DNA of 64,000 nt from Sphingomonas sp. JUb134 (GTDB lineage Bacteria > Pseudomonadota > Alphaproteobacteria > Sphingomonadales > Sphingomonadaceae): contig NZ_SLYP02000001.1 in the NCBI RefSeq assembly GCF_004341505.2, positions 3,248,501-3,312,500 on the forward strand, in the 5' to 3' direction. Below are positions 63,878-64,000 of this stretch, in pieces. Made by a program: the position numbers and the translations under genes. The notes below the pieces were generated by a model. The model did no database searches, was not told where the DNA came from, and saw only the letters and a list, made by a program, of their open reading frames with translations. Each line of letters starts with the position of its first letter. Position 1 is the first letter of the stretch.

Positions 63878-64000
63878 AGCCGTTATGCTGACAGCGTCGA
63901 GCCTTTGCCGCAACGGCAGCTTTCCACGCGTCGAGCGCGCTAAGCGGCTGGACTGCTTCCCACCCACGTTCGGACGCCGCGCTCTCAACGCACGGCCAGG
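63867..64000 (-). CDS. 3' end of an unknown gene entering from the right
   Basis: A minus-strand frame enters at the window edge and ends with TGA at 63869-63867. The 43 visible residues include WEAVQPLSALDAWKAAVAAKARRCQHNGYAD. The codon-like pattern and the 11-bp overlap with the next ATG suggest a real, translationally coupled gene. It is too short to name. Confidence 0.4.
   Translation of the reverse strand, partial: WPCVESAASERGWEAVQPLSALDAWKAAVAAKARRCQHNGYAD

Overview
The window is a compact, GC-rich bacterial chromosome segment with no tRNA or rRNA gene that I could recognise. Protein families and local gene orders point to an alphaproteobacterium of the Sphingomonas/Sphingomonadaceae type: an F1 ATP synthase operon separate from Fo, the order hrcA-(lipoprotein)-rph-rdgB-...-hemW, an LpoA-like lipoprotein gene divergent from rsmI-yraN-gshB, and abundant REP-like palindromes of the GTACCCCGGC/GCCGGGG kind. 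This assignment rests on content and layout, not on a database match.

Left part (0-9 kb) is metabolic. A secreted cyanophycinase-like peptidase and an AsnC/Lrp regulator are followed by a LysR gene that diverges from a five-gene, fully coupled operon: HglS-type 2-oxoadipate decarboxylase, D-2-hydroxyglutarate dehydrogenase, AstC/ArgD aminotransferase, AstA succinyltransferase and AstD dehydrogenase. The mix of the last steps of lysine breakdown with succinyl-arginine/ornithine enzymes is the most interesting biology here; I propose a succinylated lysine route. Next (9-14 kb) come a secreted esterase, an NRAMP-like transporter with altered metal-site motifs, a DJ-1/PfpI protein, a secreted retropepsin-like protease behind a BlaI/MecI-like operator, and a GH108 muramidase plus holin pair resembling a gene transfer agent lysis cassette.

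The middle (14-46 kb) is mostly housekeeping: hslVU, glyoxalases I and II, a Mur ligase/LD-carboxypeptidase recycling pair, an alcohol dehydrogenase, thrS, infC (apparent AUC start), glnD, grpE, hrcA, rph, rdgB, hemW, rsmI, yraN, gshB and a DedA gene. Interruptions include a putative islet between infC and glnD flanked by inverted repeats, and a GAF/response-regulator/degenerate-kinase group between rdgB and hemW.

The right part (46-64 kb) holds xerC, a GAF-PAS-GGDEF cyclase, priA, a membrane-anchored trypsin-like protease operon, a dienelactone hydrolase, atpHAGDC with an extra ABM-domain gene inserted between atpA and atpG, an orphan cpaF, a PDZ-containing retropepsin, and at the edge two overlapping unknown genes of accessory character.

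Four families of palindromic intergenic repeats are scattered through the window. Function calls come from recognising motifs by eye; no alignment or search was run.
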